Source: CAWAYR01 sp050250955
GTDB taxonomy: Bacteria; Acidobacteriota; Vicinamibacteria; Vicinamibacterales; UBA2999
NCBI GenBank assembly: GCA_050250955.1
Contig: JBFWNR010000007.1
Span: 186,001 to 250,000 of the forward strand
DNA: 64,000 nucleotides
Direction: 5' to 3'
Position numbers and translations under genes: made by a program. The notes under the pieces were generated by a model that had not been told where the DNA came from, did not search any database, and worked only from the letters and a program-made list of their open reading frames with translations. This document shows, one piece after another, positions 37,191 through 47,185 of this stretch (positions are counted from its first letter, which is position 1; each line of letters opens with the position of its first letter).

Positions 37191-37222
37191 CTAGCGGCTA
37201 GGGGCTAGGGGCTAGCGGCTAG
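37191..37222. repeat. Heptamer tandem repeat (CTAGCGG/CTAGGGG)
   Basis: Four and a half units just after the ADOP stop codon, in inverted orientation to the block at 37298-37325 across the terminator. Confidence 0.85.
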
Positions 37223-37256
37223 AAGCCCGAAGCTGTCACACGGTCACTGAAAGCGA

Positions 37257-37284
37257 AGGGCCCGGTGGCAAGCCACCGGGCCCT
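37257..37284 (-). terminator. Terminator of triad C (bidirectional)
   Basis: A 12-bp perfect stem containing GGGCCCGGTGG, with a 4-nt loop. Read on the minus strand it is followed by TTCGCTTTC. It uses the same stem sequence as the triad B terminator and also lies between convergent genes. Confidence 0.75.
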
Positions 37285-37297
37285 CGTCGTCTTCGTT

Positions 37298-37325
37298 CTA
37301 GCCGCTAGCCGCTAGTCCCTAGCCG
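37298..37325. repeat. Heptamer tandem repeat (CTAGCCG)
   Basis: Four units (CTAGCCG, CTAGCCG, CTAGTCC, CTAGCCG) between the terminator and the triad C ankyrin stop codon. Confidence 0.85.
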
Positions 37326-37343
37326 CTGCCTGCGTGTCGTGCG

Positions 37344-39080
37344 TCAGCACGACACGCACTTGTGATTGTTCTTCGCGCCGAGCGATTCGAGCAGCTTGAT
37401 GGTCTCGGGATAGGGCTGGGTGCGCTGCACCGGACCGTTGGCCATGTCCACGGTGGTCTGGCCGCCGCGGTTGACGAGGCGGACGTCGGCGCCCTTCGAC
37501 ACCAGGTACTGGATCATCTCGTTGTCGCCGCGCGCGGCGGCGGCGTGCAGGGCGGTGTTGCCGTCGCTGTCGCGCAGGTTGGGGTCGGCACCGACCTCTT
37601 CGATGAGGTACTTGACGGCGGCGAGCATGCCGGTCGGCGCGAAGCGGTGGGCGTTGCCGGCGAAACCCTCGCCGTAGCCGGCGCCGGCGGCGACCAGCAG
37701 CGGCGGCAGGTCCGGACCGCCGGTCGGCACCGGCGGCAGGCCGGAGTGGTCGCGGCTCTCGTCGGTGCTGCGCACGCCGCCCTGCCGGAAGCGCTCGTTC
37801 ACGGCCGGCCGGATGGTGGGGATGGTCGGGTCGGCGCCGCGGGCGATGAGCAGCTTCATGGCGTCGATGTCGCTGGCGTAGGCGGCCCGCCAGAACGGCG
37901 TCGCCCCGGACTCGTCGGTGCGGAGCAGATCGAAGTTGTACTGCGTGTACCAGATCTTGCGCGTGAGCCGCGCGTTCGGGTCGGCGCCCTTGTCGAGCAG
38001 CGCCGTCATGACGTCGAGGTAGCCCGTCTGCTGCTGCAGATAGGCGCGCGGCTGCGGGTAGAACGACTTGGGCGCCCACTCGACGTTCAGGACCGCATAG
38101 AGCGGCGTCATCCCGGCGTCGCTGGCCAGGTTGGGGTCGGCGCCCTTCTCGAGGAAGTAGGTCACCAGGTCGTAGTGGCCGTTGACGGCGGCGATCAGCA
38201 TCGGCGTGGTGTGATCGCCAGCCGACGGCTGGTCGATGTCGGCACCACCGTCGACGAGTGCCCGCACGACGTCGGCGACGCCCTGCCGGGCGGCGAAGTG
38301 CAGTGCCGACAGCCCGCCGTGCTTGCCGATGAGCTCGTTGTACTTGAACGGCCGGGTGACACCGGGCACGCCCGACGGCGCCTGGCGCGCCGACGCCCCT
38401 TCGTTGCGGGCCCCGGCCCGGTTCTGCTCGGCGCGCTGCTGGTCGCGCAGCGAATCCTGCAGCGTCTCCTCGGGGACCGGGACGTCCGACAGATCGACCA
38501 CCGCCGACGTGAGGGCGACCTTCGCCCCACGCGCCAGCAACGTCTTCACGGCGTCGGTGCGGCCGAGCGCGGCGGCGAACATCAGCGCCGACTGTCCGTG
38601 CGCACCGTCCACCAGATTGACGTCGGCGCCGGCGTCGACCAGCTGGGCGATCACCTCGGCGTTGCCGGACGCCGCCGCCAGCATCAGCGGGGTGGTGCCG
38701 GTGGACGTCGTGGCGTTCACCGGGGCGCCCCCCTTGACCAGCGGCGCCACCACCGCGGCCCGGCCGTTCTTGGTGGCCAGGTGCAGCGGGGTGAAGCCGC
38801 CCAGCCGGGTCGTCGCCCGCGGGTTGGCGCCGGCGACCAGCAGCATCTCGGTGAGCGCCGCATCACCGTTCAGCGCCGCCCAGTGCAGGGCGGTCATGCC
38901 GTCGCCCTGCGCGGCGTTGGCATCGGCGCCGCCGCGCAGCAGTTCGCGAGCGGCGGCGACGTCCTTCTCCATCGCGGCGTCGGCAACCACGCTGCGGCTG
39001 GTCTGCGCGGCGGGCAGCGCCGTCGCCAGGGCAACCGCGGCGGCGAGAGCAGCGAAACGACGGACGGGAGCAGTGGCCAT
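37344..39080 (-). CDS. Exported ankyrin-repeat protein, triad C
   Basis: A 578-residue protein with signal peptide 1-27 (AAAVALATALPAAQ) and about ten ankyrin repeats (GDGMTALHWAALNGDAALTE, GNTALHAAAARGDNEMIQYL). It has the family insert near KIWYTQYNFDLL and ends in NNHKCVSC. It starts 5 bp after the DUF1552 gene of triad C. It is closest in layout to the triad A protein (YLQQQTGYLDVMTALLDKG matches MQQQTGYLELAEAFLKAG there). Confidence 0.85.
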   Translation of the reverse strand: MATAPVRRFAALAAAVALATALPAAQTSRSVVADAAMEKDVAAARELLRGGADANAAQGDGMTALHWAALNGDAALTEMLLVAGANPRATTRLGGFTPLHLATKNGRAAVVAPLVKGGAPVNATTSTGTTPLMLAAASGNAEVIAQLVDAGADVNLVDGAHGQSALMFAAALGRTDAVKTLLARGAKVALTSAVVDLSDVPVPEETLQDSLRDQQRAEQNRAGARNEGASARQAPSGVPGVTRPFKYNELIGKHGGLSALHFAARQGVADVVRALVDGGADIDQPSAGDHTTPMLIAAVNGHYDLVTYFLEKGADPNLASDAGMTPLYAVLNVEWAPKSFYPQPRAYLQQQTGYLDVMTALLDKGADPNARLTRKIWYTQYNFDLLRTDESGATPFWRAAYASDIDAMKLLIARGADPTIPTIRPAVNERFRQGGVRSTDESRDHSGLPPVPTGGPDLPPLLVAAGAGYGEGFAGNAHRFAPTGMLAAVKYLIEEVGADPNLRDSDGNTALHAAAARGDNEMIQYLVSKGADVRLVNRGGQTTVDMANGPVQRTQPYPETIKLLESLGAKNNHKCVSC

Positions 39081-39085
39081 GGCGG

Positions 39086-40495
39086 TCAGTTCCTCTCCAC
39101 GGTCGTCTCGGGCACGCCGTTGAGGTTCATCTCGGCCTTGCTGTCGCCGAACTGCGGATCCTCGACGTCGAAGGCGCGCAGCATGCTGAGCATGGCGTTG
39201 GCCATCGGCGTCCCGTCGGCGGCGCGGATGTGCAGGTTGCCGCGGAGCGCCCCGCCGGCGTGGCCGGCGATGAACAGCGGACACCGCTTGTGGTTGTGCA
39301 CGTTCGGATTGCCCATCGGCGAGCCGTAGAACACCAGCGCGTTGTCGAGCATGCTGCCGCTGTCGCCGTCGGGGGTGTTCTTCAGCTTCTCGAGCAGGTA
39401 CGGCACCAGGCCGACGTGGTAACGGTTGATCTTGGCCAGGTCGAGGATGCGCTGCTCGTTCTCGCCGTGGTGCGAGGCGATGTGGAAGCCGGTGGTGACC
39501 CCGGTCTCGGGGTAGACGCGGTTGGAGACGTCGCGGCTCAGTTTGAAGGCGAACACCCGGGTCAGGTCCGACGTGAAGGCCAGCACCTGCAGGTCCATCA
39601 TCAGCTTGACGTGCTCGTCGTAGGAGTCGGGCACGCCGGCGGGGGCGCCGGGCAGGGCCCGCTGCTCACCGCTGGTGTTCATCGCCTCGACCTTCTGGAT
39701 ACGCCGCTCGATCTCGCGGACGTCGTCGAGGTACTCGGCCAGCCGGGCGCGATCGGCCGCGCCGAGGTCGCGCTTCAGCCGCTCGACCGAGCCGGTCACG
39801 AAGTCGAGCAGGCTCTTGTCGCGGGCCCGCCGCCGGGCCCGCGCTTCGGGCGTCGCGCCGATGCCGAACAGCTGGTCGAACACCAGCCGCGGATCGCGGA
39901 TCATCGGCAGCGGCTCGGTCGGCGACGCCCAGCTGATCGAGTCGGTGTAGGCGCAGGAGTAGCCGTAGAAGCAGCCGCCGGCCTGGTCGACGTTCTCGAT
40001 GCACAGCTGCATCGACGGAATCGGCGTCTCGTGACCGATCTTCTGGGCGACGATCTGGTCGATCGAGGTCCCGGCGTGGATGTCCGAGCCCTGGGTCTGC
40101 TTGGGGTGGGCCTGGGTCAGGAACACCGCCGCGGAGCGGAAGTGATCGCCGCCGATCTCCGGGGCGGTGAACGCCTCGGCGTTGCCGACGTCGGTGTTGC
40201 TGACGATGGTCAGGTAGTCGCGGAACGACTCCAGCGGGGCCATGGCCGTCGGCGTCAGGTCGAACGCCGACCCGGTCGCCGCCGGCGCCCACAGGTGCTG
40301 CTTGGCGCCGAACGCGGTACTGCCGGCCGCGCCGTGCACCATCTCCATGGCGATCAGCCGCTTCTTCGCCGGCAGCACCTTGGCCATCGCGGTGCCGGCC
40401 GGCAGCATGGCGTCGAGCAGCGGCAGGGCGATCGCCGCGCCCATGCCTCGCAGCATCGTCCGGCGGTCAAGGTGTCGTCTGGTGATCAGGTGCAT
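39086..40495 (-). CDS. DUF1552 protein, Tat-exported, triad C
   Basis: A 469-residue DUF1552 protein with twin-arginine signal DRRTMLRGMGAAIALPLLD. Shared family landmarks are EIGGDHFRSAAVFLTQAH, MQLCIENVDQAGGC, REIERRIQKVE and VHNHKRCPLF. The start is the ATG at 40495, 36 bp after the DUF1592 stop codon. The molecular function is unassigned in this family; genetic linkage to a diheme cytochrome suggests a redox or cell-surface role. Confidence 0.88.
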   Translation of the reverse strand: MHLITRRHLDRRTMLRGMGAAIALPLLDAMLPAGTAMAKVLPAKKRLIAMEMVHGAAGSTAFGAKQHLWAPAATGSAFDLTPTAMAPLESFRDYLTIVSNTDVGNAEAFTAPEIGGDHFRSAAVFLTQAHPKQTQGSDIHAGTSIDQIVAQKIGHETPIPSMQLCIENVDQAGGCFYGYSCAYTDSISWASPTEPLPMIRDPRLVFDQLFGIGATPEARARRRARDKSLLDFVTGSVERLKRDLGAADRARLAEYLDDVREIERRIQKVEAMNTSGEQRALPGAPAGVPDSYDEHVKLMMDLQVLAFTSDLTRVFAFKLSRDVSNRVYPETGVTTGFHIASHHGENEQRILDLAKINRYHVGLVPYLLEKLKNTPDGDSGSMLDNALVFYGSPMGNPNVHNHKRCPLFIAGHAGGALRGNLHIRAADGTPMANAMLSMLRAFDVEDPQFGDSKAEMNLNGVPETTVERN

Positions 40496-40531
40496 GTCGG
40501 ACTCCTCACGCCGCGGTCGGTGCGCGGTGGT

Positions 40532-43045
40532 TCATCGGGCCTCGGCCGGTGCCGTCGTCGTCTCGACGGCCACGGCGGTGTTCATCCGGAAGGCCGCGCT
40601 CTCCGCCACGCCCAGGACGAAGGACGACAGGCGGTAGTCGTTGGCGGCGGCGCGGCGGATGACCGCGCGGACCGCCGGCATGTCGGTGGGCTCGAGCCGG
40701 CGGCCGAGCGCGAAGGTCAGCAGGCTCTCGGTGAAGCTGAGCAGGAACGCGTCCTTGTTCTTCAGCAGGGCGGCGCGCAGCCCGCTCGGGCCCTCCATCG
40801 GCGTGCCGTCGTAGAGCACGCCGCTCGAGTCGATCGGATGGCCGTTGTCCTTGATGCGCCACCGGCCGGTGACGTCGAAGTTCTCGAGGGTCAGGCCGAG
40901 CGGGTCGATCACCCGGTGGCACGACGTGCACGCCGGGTTCTTGCGATGCGTCTCCATGCGCTCGCGGACGGTGAGCACCCGGCCGTTGCTGGTGCCGCCG
41001 GTCTCCTCGAGCAGCGGCACGTTGGGCGGCGGCGGCGGCGGCGGCGAGCCGAGCAGCACCTCCATCACCCACTTGCCGCGCATCACCGGCGAGGTGCGGT
41101 CGGCGACCGACGTCTGCACCAGCACGCTGCCATGACCGAGGATGCCGCGGCGGTTCTCGGGCACGGCGACGCGGCGGAACTCGGCTCCGGTGACGTTGGG
41201 CAGGCCGTAGTGGCGGGCCAGCCGCTCGTTGACGAAGGTGTAGTCGGCGGTGAGCAGGTCGAGCAGGCTGCGATCGTCGCGGACCAGGCTGTCGAAGAAC
41301 AGCTCGCTCTCGTGGATCATCGCCGCGCCGAGCGTGCGGTCGAAGTAGGGATACAGCAGGGCGTCGGGCAGGATCTCCTCGACGTCGCGCAGCCGCAGCC
41401 ACTGCCCGGCGAACCGCTCGGCGAGGGCCGCCGAGCGCGGATCGGCGAGCATCCGTTTCACCTCGCGCTCGAACACCGCCGGCGTCGACAGCCGGTTCTG
41501 CACCGCCAGGCGGGTCAGCGTCTCGTCGGGGCCGCTGCCCCACAGGAAGAACGACAGCCGCGACGCCAGGTCGATGTCGCGCAGCTTGAAGGCCGTGCCC
41601 GGCTTGGCCGAGGCCGGCGTGGCCTCGAGGCGGAACAGGAACTGCGGGCTGGCCAGGACCGCTTCGAGCGCGGCGCCGATGCCGGCCTCGAAGTCGCGCT
41701 CCTCGCGGCCGTTGCGGTAGAAGGCCATCAGGTCGGCGAAGTCGGCGTCGGACAGCGGCCGGCGGAACGCCTTGGTCGCCACCTTGCGGACGATCTCGGT
41801 GGCGCAGTCCTGCTCGTCGCGGGTCGAGGTCGGCCGGCAGGTGAACACCGCGCGCCGGCTCTCGGTGTCGGAGATGCCGGTGACGCGGACCGGGCCGGCG
41901 ATGGCCAGGTCCTTCAGGTGCGGCATGGTGGTGATGCCGAACGCCACCCCGATCTGGGTGTCGGCGAGGGTGTGGTCGATCGGCGCGATGAGGTCGTTGA
42001 CCGGCCCCTCGAACTTCTGCAGGAACGCCGCCGTCACCCGGTGGGCGCCGGCCGGCACGTGAATCGCCGGCGTGCGGACGTTGAGGCTGGTCGTGCCCTC
42101 GTACATGCGCGGGTCGATGTCGAGCAGGGCCCGGCGCTCGCCGTCAATCGACACCTCGATCCGTTCGTCGAACGACGGGGCGCCGAACAGGAAACCGCAG
42201 GCGTTGCCGTGGAGATCGATGCGGAACACGTAGTCGCCGTCGGCCGGGAAGGTGTGCATCACCGAGATGCCGCCGCGCGTGCCGAACGGCGCGCCCTCGA
42301 CCCGCTGCAGCTGCGACGAGGTCTTCGGCACGCGGTAGTGCGCTTCGCTGGCCTGGGCGTCGCGGTCGCCGAGGGCGAGAGCGGCGACCCGGCCGGCGGC
42401 GCGCAGGTAGCTCTCCATCAGCGCCGGCGAGAACGTCTGGGCGTCGGCGACGTTGTCGAAACCGTCGCTGATGGTGTCGGCGGGCAGGAGCGCCGTGACG
42501 TCGATGTCGAGCGCCAGCAGGTCCTTGACGGCGCGCGCGTACTCGGCGCGGTTGAGGCGCTGGAAGCTGCGCGCCCCCGGCACCGGCTGGCGCGCGGCCT
42601 CGGCGTCGATCCGCGCCTCGAACGCCGCGGCCATGTCGGCGAGGACGGTGCCCTCGGGACGCTTGGCGCCGGCCGGCGGCATCATCTTGGCGCGCAGCTT
42701 GCGGATCATCTTCTCGGCCAGCTCGCGCTCCTCGAGGATCTGCCCGGCGTCGAACCCGGCCAGCGACAGCCCGCCGGCCTTGCCGCGCTCGCTGTGACAG
42801 GTGGCGCAATACTGCTTGACCGTGGCGGTGTGGGCGGCGGCGTCGAAGCTCGGCGCGGCGGCGGCGCGCCGCGGCGACGACGGCACGGGCGCCGCGGCGG
42901 GTGCCTGGACCGCGGCCGGTGCGGGCGCGACGGCCGGCGCCGCGACGGGAGGCACGACGACCTCGCGGGCCTGCACGGCGGCGAACCAGGCGAAGGTGGC
43001 GGCGGCCATCGCGGCCGGCAGCGCCACGGGCACGAACTTCGGCAT
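40532..43045 (-). CDS. DUF1592-type diheme cytochrome, triad C
   Basis: An 837-residue secreted protein with a signal peptide at about 1-26, a Pro/Ala-rich linker to residue 65 and heme site CATCH at 80-84 (HSERGKAGGLSL). DUF1587 (RLNRAEYARAVKDLLALDID), DUF1595, DUF1592 (ASRLSFFLWGSGPDETL) and DUF1588 (RTSPVMRGKWVMEVLLGS plus polyproline) follow. The second site is CTSCH, then DUF1585. It heads triad C. A TAGAAT box lies about 50 nt upstream on its strand. Confidence 0.92.
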   Translation of the reverse strand: MPKFVPVALPAAMAAATFAWFAAVQAREVVVPPVAAPAVAPAPAAVQAPAAAPVPSSPRRAAAAPSFDAAAHTATVKQYCATCHSERGKAGGLSLAGFDAGQILEERELAEKMIRKLRAKMMPPAGAKRPEGTVLADMAAAFEARIDAEAARQPVPGARSFQRLNRAEYARAVKDLLALDIDVTALLPADTISDGFDNVADAQTFSPALMESYLRAAGRVAALALGDRDAQASEAHYRVPKTSSQLQRVEGAPFGTRGGISVMHTFPADGDYVFRIDLHGNACGFLFGAPSFDERIEVSIDGERRALLDIDPRMYEGTTSLNVRTPAIHVPAGAHRVTAAFLQKFEGPVNDLIAPIDHTLADTQIGVAFGITTMPHLKDLAIAGPVRVTGISDTESRRAVFTCRPTSTRDEQDCATEIVRKVATKAFRRPLSDADFADLMAFYRNGREERDFEAGIGAALEAVLASPQFLFRLEATPASAKPGTAFKLRDIDLASRLSFFLWGSGPDETLTRLAVQNRLSTPAVFEREVKRMLADPRSAALAERFAGQWLRLRDVEEILPDALLYPYFDRTLGAAMIHESELFFDSLVRDDRSLLDLLTADYTFVNERLARHYGLPNVTGAEFRRVAVPENRRGILGHGSVLVQTSVADRTSPVMRGKWVMEVLLGSPPPPPPPNVPLLEETGGTSNGRVLTVRERMETHRKNPACTSCHRVIDPLGLTLENFDVTGRWRIKDNGHPIDSSGVLYDGTPMEGPSGLRAALLKNKDAFLLSFTESLLTFALGRRLEPTDMPAVRAVIRRAAANDYRLSSFVLGVAESAAFRMNTAVAVETTTAPAEAR

Positions 43046-43277
43046 TCCAGCACTCCTCGCGGCGTCGCAGATGACGAGCTGACGCCGGGTCTTCTGCCGG
43101 TTATTCTACACGCCGGATCGGCCTCGCGGACGTGACATCGCGTGACGAATCGGCCCGTTTTTCGCGGCTGTTTCGCGATGCGGGCGCCGGGTCGTCGTCA
43201 TGTGATGGGCGCGACGTAGACTACGGAGCGGAGGCGATGCCGGCGGCGCCCCCCGCCGCACGCATGGAGGAGTGACG
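43046..43277. promoter_or_regulatory. Divergent promoter region, triad C and lectin-like gene
   Basis: A 232-bp gap between divergent genes. On the minus strand TAGAAT precedes triad C; on the plus strand TAGACT (near 43216) precedes the lectin-like gene, whose GGAGG (43266-43270) is 7 nt from its ATG. No convincing -35 boxes are seen and there is no ORF. Confidence 0.4.
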
Positions 43278-43934
43278 ATGCGACGAACCTGGCTCGGTGT
43301 GACGGTGATCGGACTGGCCCTGACGAGCGGCGGCACGGCCGTGCAGACGCAGGGACAACCCCTTGGCTTCTTCATCACGAGCGTCGGCAAGGGCGATGGC
43401 GCCAACCTCGGCGGTCTGGCCGGCGCCGACGCGCACTGCCAGTCGCTGGCGGCGGCCGCCGGCGCCGGCAATCGGACGTGGCGGGCCTACCTCAGCGCGA
43501 CCGCGGCCAACGGCCAGCCGGCCGTGAACGCCCGCGACCGCATCGGCAGCGGGCCCTGGTACAACGCCAAGGGCGTGCTCATCGCCCAGAACGTGGCCGA
43601 CCTGCACAACGACGCGGTCACCAAGACCGGCAAGGACAACTCGCTCACCGAGAAAGGGACGGTCGTCAACGGCCGCGGCGACACGCCGAACCAGCACGAC
43701 ATCCTGACCGGCTCGAACCTCGACGGCACGGTGGCCACCGGCGCCGGCGACACCACCTGCGGCAACTGGACCTCCAACGGGACCGGCAGCGCGCTGGTCG
43801 GCCATCACGACCGCCAGGGCGGCGGGGCGAATCCCAATTCGTGGAACTCGGCCCACCCGTCGAAAGGCTGCAGCCAGCAGAACCTCATCGCCACCGGCGG
43901 CAACGGCTACTTCTACTGCTTCGCCGCCAAGTAG
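43278..43934 (+). CDS. Secreted lectin-like protein
   Basis: A 218-residue protein with signal peptide 1-25, then a single compact domain beginning FFITSVGKGDGANLGGL. It contains four cysteines (DAHCQ, TTCGNW, KGCSQ, YFYCF) that could pair as in C-type-lectin or endostatin-like folds. Similar proteins in Acidobacteria and myxobacteria are labelled lectin or DUF1554-like. It is probably periplasmic or secreted; the ligand is unknown. Strong ribosome binding site GGAGG. A heptamer repeat follows the stop codon. Confidence 0.72.
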   Translation: MRRTWLGVTVIGLALTSGGTAVQTQGQPLGFFITSVGKGDGANLGGLAGADAHCQSLAAAAGAGNRTWRAYLSATAANGQPAVNARDRIGSGPWYNAKGVLIAQNVADLHNDAVTKTGKDNSLTEKGTVVNGRGDTPNQHDILTGSNLDGTVATGAGDTTCGNWTSNGTGSALVGHHDRQGGGANPNSWNSAHPSKGCSQQNLIATGGNGYFYCFAAK

Positions 43935-43943
43935 ATCTCTCGC

Positions 43944-43964
43944 GGCTGGCGGCTGGCGGCTGGC
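43944..43964. repeat. Heptamer tandem repeat (GGCTGGC x3)
   Basis: Three perfect 7-bp units ten bases after the lectin-like stop codon. Confidence 0.85.
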
Positions 43965-43987
43965 GAACCGCAGGACACGCTGGGCGT

Positions 43988-44006
43988 CGGCGGGGGGTCC
44001 CCGCCG
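43988..44006. terminator. Hairpin between convergent genes
   Basis: An 8-bp stem (CGGCGGGG and complement) with a 3-nt GGT loop, between the lectin-like gene and the broken spermidine-synthase-like gene. It has no T-run. Confidence 0.4.
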
Positions 44007-44026
44007 GCGCCCGTCGTCTGTACGAC

Positions 44027-45792
44027 TCACGGACGCAGCGACAGCACGTCGAGGATGTTGCTGTGATCGTCGGTCCAGGCGCGCGGCCCGGGCGTGGCCG
44101 GCGGCCAGCCCGCTGCGGCGGTCACCCGGGCGACTGCATCCGCGTCGCCGATCGCCATCCACCGCGACGGCACGGCCGAGGTGGCGGTCGGCGCCAGCGC
44201 CTGCTCGACCGCGGCGACGTCCAGATCGGCGGCGGCGCGAGCCAGTACCGGACCGAGCTGCAGATACCGGTTCGAGATGTGGAACACGGCGACGCCGCCG
44301 GGGCGGAGCCGGTCGAGCGCGAGCCGGACGAACTCCCGGGTCAGCAGGTGGACCGGCACGGCATCGGAGCTGAACGCGTCGGCGATCACGAGATCCAGCG
44401 ACGCCGGTGTCATGTCGGCCAGGCCACGGCGGCCGTCGCCGATGACCACTCGCACCTCACCGGCGGCGCGGGCCAGGAACGAGAACAACGTCGGGTCGCG
44501 TGCGATCCGCTCGACCAGCGGATCGATCTCGAGGAAGGTCCACACCGCGCCGGCCGGCCGGTAGCAGGCCAGGCCGCCGGCGCCGAGTCCGACGATCGCC
44601 ACCCGATCGGCGGCCAGTCGGCCACTGCCGAACAGCTGGCCGATCGGCCCGTCAGGATGGTAGTAGCTGGTGGGTTCGCAGCCATCGGCCGTCATGCGCT
44701 GGACGCCGTGCAGGGTGGTGCCGTGCAGTAACTGATGAACGGACCCGTCGGCGACGGCGACGACGCGGTGCACGCCGAAGAAGCTGCGCGCCGCGAAGAT
44801 CACCCGGCCGTCGTTCAAGGTCGGCAGCGCGAGATCGGCAGCGACGGCGGCGGCGACGGCCAGCGCGAACGCCGGCCGGCGGTTGGTGACGGCCAGCACC
44901 GCCGCGGCGAGCAGCCAGTAGCCGGTGACGCCGGCGGCGAACGTGTCCGGCGCCCCGAGCCCGAACGACCACGCGCCGGTGAGCACGACGAACACGAAGG
45001 CCGGAATTCCGAGCACCAGCGGCGCCGCTTCGGCGCCGCCGTCGCGCCATCCCGGCGACGGCCGCAACGCGGCGGCCAGGGCCAGCACGAGCGGGTACTC
45101 GGCCACGTCGACGAAGAGACGCGGCGCCACCAGGGCGTTGAACAGGCCGCCCAGCGCGCCGCCGACCGAGACGACGAGGAAGAACTGCGTCAGATCGGCC
45201 GCCATGGGCCGCCGGTCGGCCAGCTCGCGGTGGAACGCCGTGGCGATCACCGCGAACGCCGCCAGGTGGACGGCCAGCCCGGCGCGCCAGTCGACGCCAA
45301 GCACCAGCGCGATGACCGCGGCGGCGATCGCCGGTGCCACCAGGCGGGCCGGCCAGCGCCGCGACAGCGGTGGCGGCGAGGCGAAGGCGGCGGTGAAGGT
45401 CAGCAGATACAACGCCAGCGGCACGACCCACAACAGCGGGACCGCGGCGACGTCGGTCGAGATGTGCGTGGTCACGCCGAGCAGCAGGCTCGACGGCACG
45501 AACGCCAGGGCGAGCCAGCGGAGGCGGTCGATCCAGGCGACCGTGGGCGCGACGGCCGGCGCGGCCGGCGGCGTCGCGCCGGCGACCCGGCGCCAGGTCA
45601 GGCCAGCAGCGTGACCTGGAAGAACAGCAGGCACGTCGTCCAGGTCGCCGGGGTGCCACCGAGCACCGGCAGCACCATGCGCGCGAACATCGGCTGGACC
45701 ACGAACAGCAGCGCTGCCGACAGCAGCACCGCCGCGGTGAACACGGCGGTGGCCGGGCCGGCCGGAGACGAGGGGGGCGGGGTGCGACTCAC
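44027..45792 (-). pseudogene. Spermidine-synthase-like membrane protein, broken by deletion and frameshift
   Basis: Two reading frames carry parts of one protein. From the GTG at 45792 a 64-residue N-terminus ends in VQPMFARMVLPVLGG and FFQVTLLA, and then stops at 45598. A different frame (up to 45634) continues directly with RLRWLALAFVPSSLLLGVT, more membrane helices, and a spermidine-synthase-like methyltransferase fold (VAIVGLGAGGLACY, VIGDGRRGLADM, LVIADAFSSDAVPVHLL). In full-length relatives roughly 150-200 residues, including a GYAYAH segment, sit between these parts. The junction near 45600 is therefore an internal deletion that also shifts frame. An assembly error is the alternative. 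Confidence 0.75.
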
Positions 45793-45854
45793 CCGGGGCG
45801 TGGCGCGCGGACGGGAGCGGGCGACCGGCCCGGCTTCCGCCACGCCGAAGACGA

Positions 45855-47045
45855 CTACTTCTTCACGTACTTCTTCACGGCCCGCGGCCCGACCTCGGCG
45901 CCGTAGATCGTGCCGGCGGCATCGACGGCCACGCCTTCGGCCGCCAGGGTTCCGGTGGCCCCCGGCGACCCGTCGGCCTTCTTCATCACCGCCTTGCCGT
46001 CGACCATCGCGAAGGTCTCGCCGACACTGGTCGGATCCGGAATGAAGGCGATGACCTTGCCGTCCTTCGCCGAGCCGATGCGGATGCCGCGCTTCCAGGC
46101 GCCGTGCGGCGGGTTCACCGAGCCCGACTCGGAGTCGGCGCCGTAGATCATGTCGTTCTTGTCGATGAAGATGCCGCTCAGGCGGCTGAACTGGTACCAG
46201 GTGTCGAGCGTCTGATAGGTCTCGGCATCCAGAATCTGGATGCGGTTGTTGGACCGGTCGGCGACGAACAGCCGGCCGCGCGAGTCGAAGGCCAGCCCGT
46301 GCGGCTGCATGAACTCGCCCTGCAGGCCGCTCCCCAGCTTGCCGAACTCGCGCAGGAACTTGCCGCTCTTGTCGAAGCGGATGAGACGGGCCGGCGCCGG
46401 CGCGGCGTTGCCGTGGCCCTCGGCGACCAGGATGTCGCCGTTCGGATAGGTGATGACGTCGTTGGGCTGATAGAAGGAGGCCGGGTCGGCCGGCTGCCCC
46501 GGCTGGTTGCCGCCGGGCTTGCCCAGGGTCAGGAGCAGCTTGCCCTCGGGGCTGAACTTGAACACCTGGTGGCCGACCACCTTGGCCGGGGCCGGCGGCA
46601 GCGGCGCATCGGCCGGCGCGTTCGGGGCCCGGCGCGGGATGTTGTCCTGACCGTCGGTGATCCACACGTTGCCGTCACGGTCGACGTGGATGCCGTGGGG
46701 GAACACGGCGATGCCGGTACCGAAGCTCTGCACCAGCGTGCCGGACTCGTCGAACTTGAGGATCACCGGCAGCGGCGACATCGTCGCCTTGGCCCGGTCG
46801 TAGCAGCTGTTGGCGCCGCAGCGCTCGGCCACCCAGATCGACTTGCCGTCGCGGTCGATGTCGACGGCGCTGGTCGATCCCCAGGTGCGGCCCTCGGGCA
46901 GCTTGAAGTGGTGCTCGATGGTCGCGTAGGGATTCGGCGCGTCGTTGACCGGTGCCATCGCCGACTGCGCCGCCAGGCCGGACATCGCGGCGGCGGTCAC
47001 GCCCGCCGTCGCCAGACCGCGCCAGGGAAGGGTCCACTGTGCCAT
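45855..47045 (-). CDS. Exported NHL-repeat beta-propeller protein
   Basis: A 396-residue protein with a signal peptide at 1-26, then NHL blades: GIHVDRDGNVWITDGQDN, QPNDVITYPNGDILVAEG, QPHGLAFDSRGRLFVADRSN and AEGVAVDAAGTIYGAEVG. It resembles peptidyl-alpha-hydroxyglycine amidating lyase-like proteins, but lyase activity is not shown. Cysteines in ERCGANSCYDRA may form a disulfide. GAGGAGC is a ribosome binding site 5 nt before the ATG, and a TAGAGT box lies near 47102-47107 on its strand. The broken spermidine-synthase-like gene follows on the same strand. Confidence 0.85.
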   Translation of the reverse strand: MAQWTLPWRGLATAGVTAAAMSGLAAQSAMAPVNDAPNPYATIEHHFKLPEGRTWGSTSAVDIDRDGKSIWVAERCGANSCYDRAKATMSPLPVILKFDESGTLVQSFGTGIAVFPHGIHVDRDGNVWITDGQDNIPRRAPNAPADAPLPPAPAKVVGHQVFKFSPEGKLLLTLGKPGGNQPGQPADPASFYQPNDVITYPNGDILVAEGHGNAAPAPARLIRFDKSGKFLREFGKLGSGLQGEFMQPHGLAFDSRGRLFVADRSNNRIQILDAETYQTLDTWYQFSRLSGIFIDKNDMIYGADSESGSVNPPHGAWKRGIRIGSAKDGKVIAFIPDPTSVGETFAMVDGKAVMKKADGSPGATGTLAAEGVAVDAAGTIYGAEVGPRAVKKYVKK

Positions 47046-47185
47046 GGTGCTCCTCGGAAGAAAGCGATCGTCGCGGCCCGACGGGCCGCTCGCAGCCGCC
47101 TACTCTAGCGAGGCTCAGCCACAAGAATCAAGCATCGGCGGGCAGGGGCGTCGGGATCGCCCTCGTCACTCGCGGCATGCCGGAT

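Noticed and set aside
39230..43135. A 1301-codon plus-strand frame opposite triad C
   Set aside because: It lies across two well-supported minus-strand genes, is compositionally odd and has no domain features.
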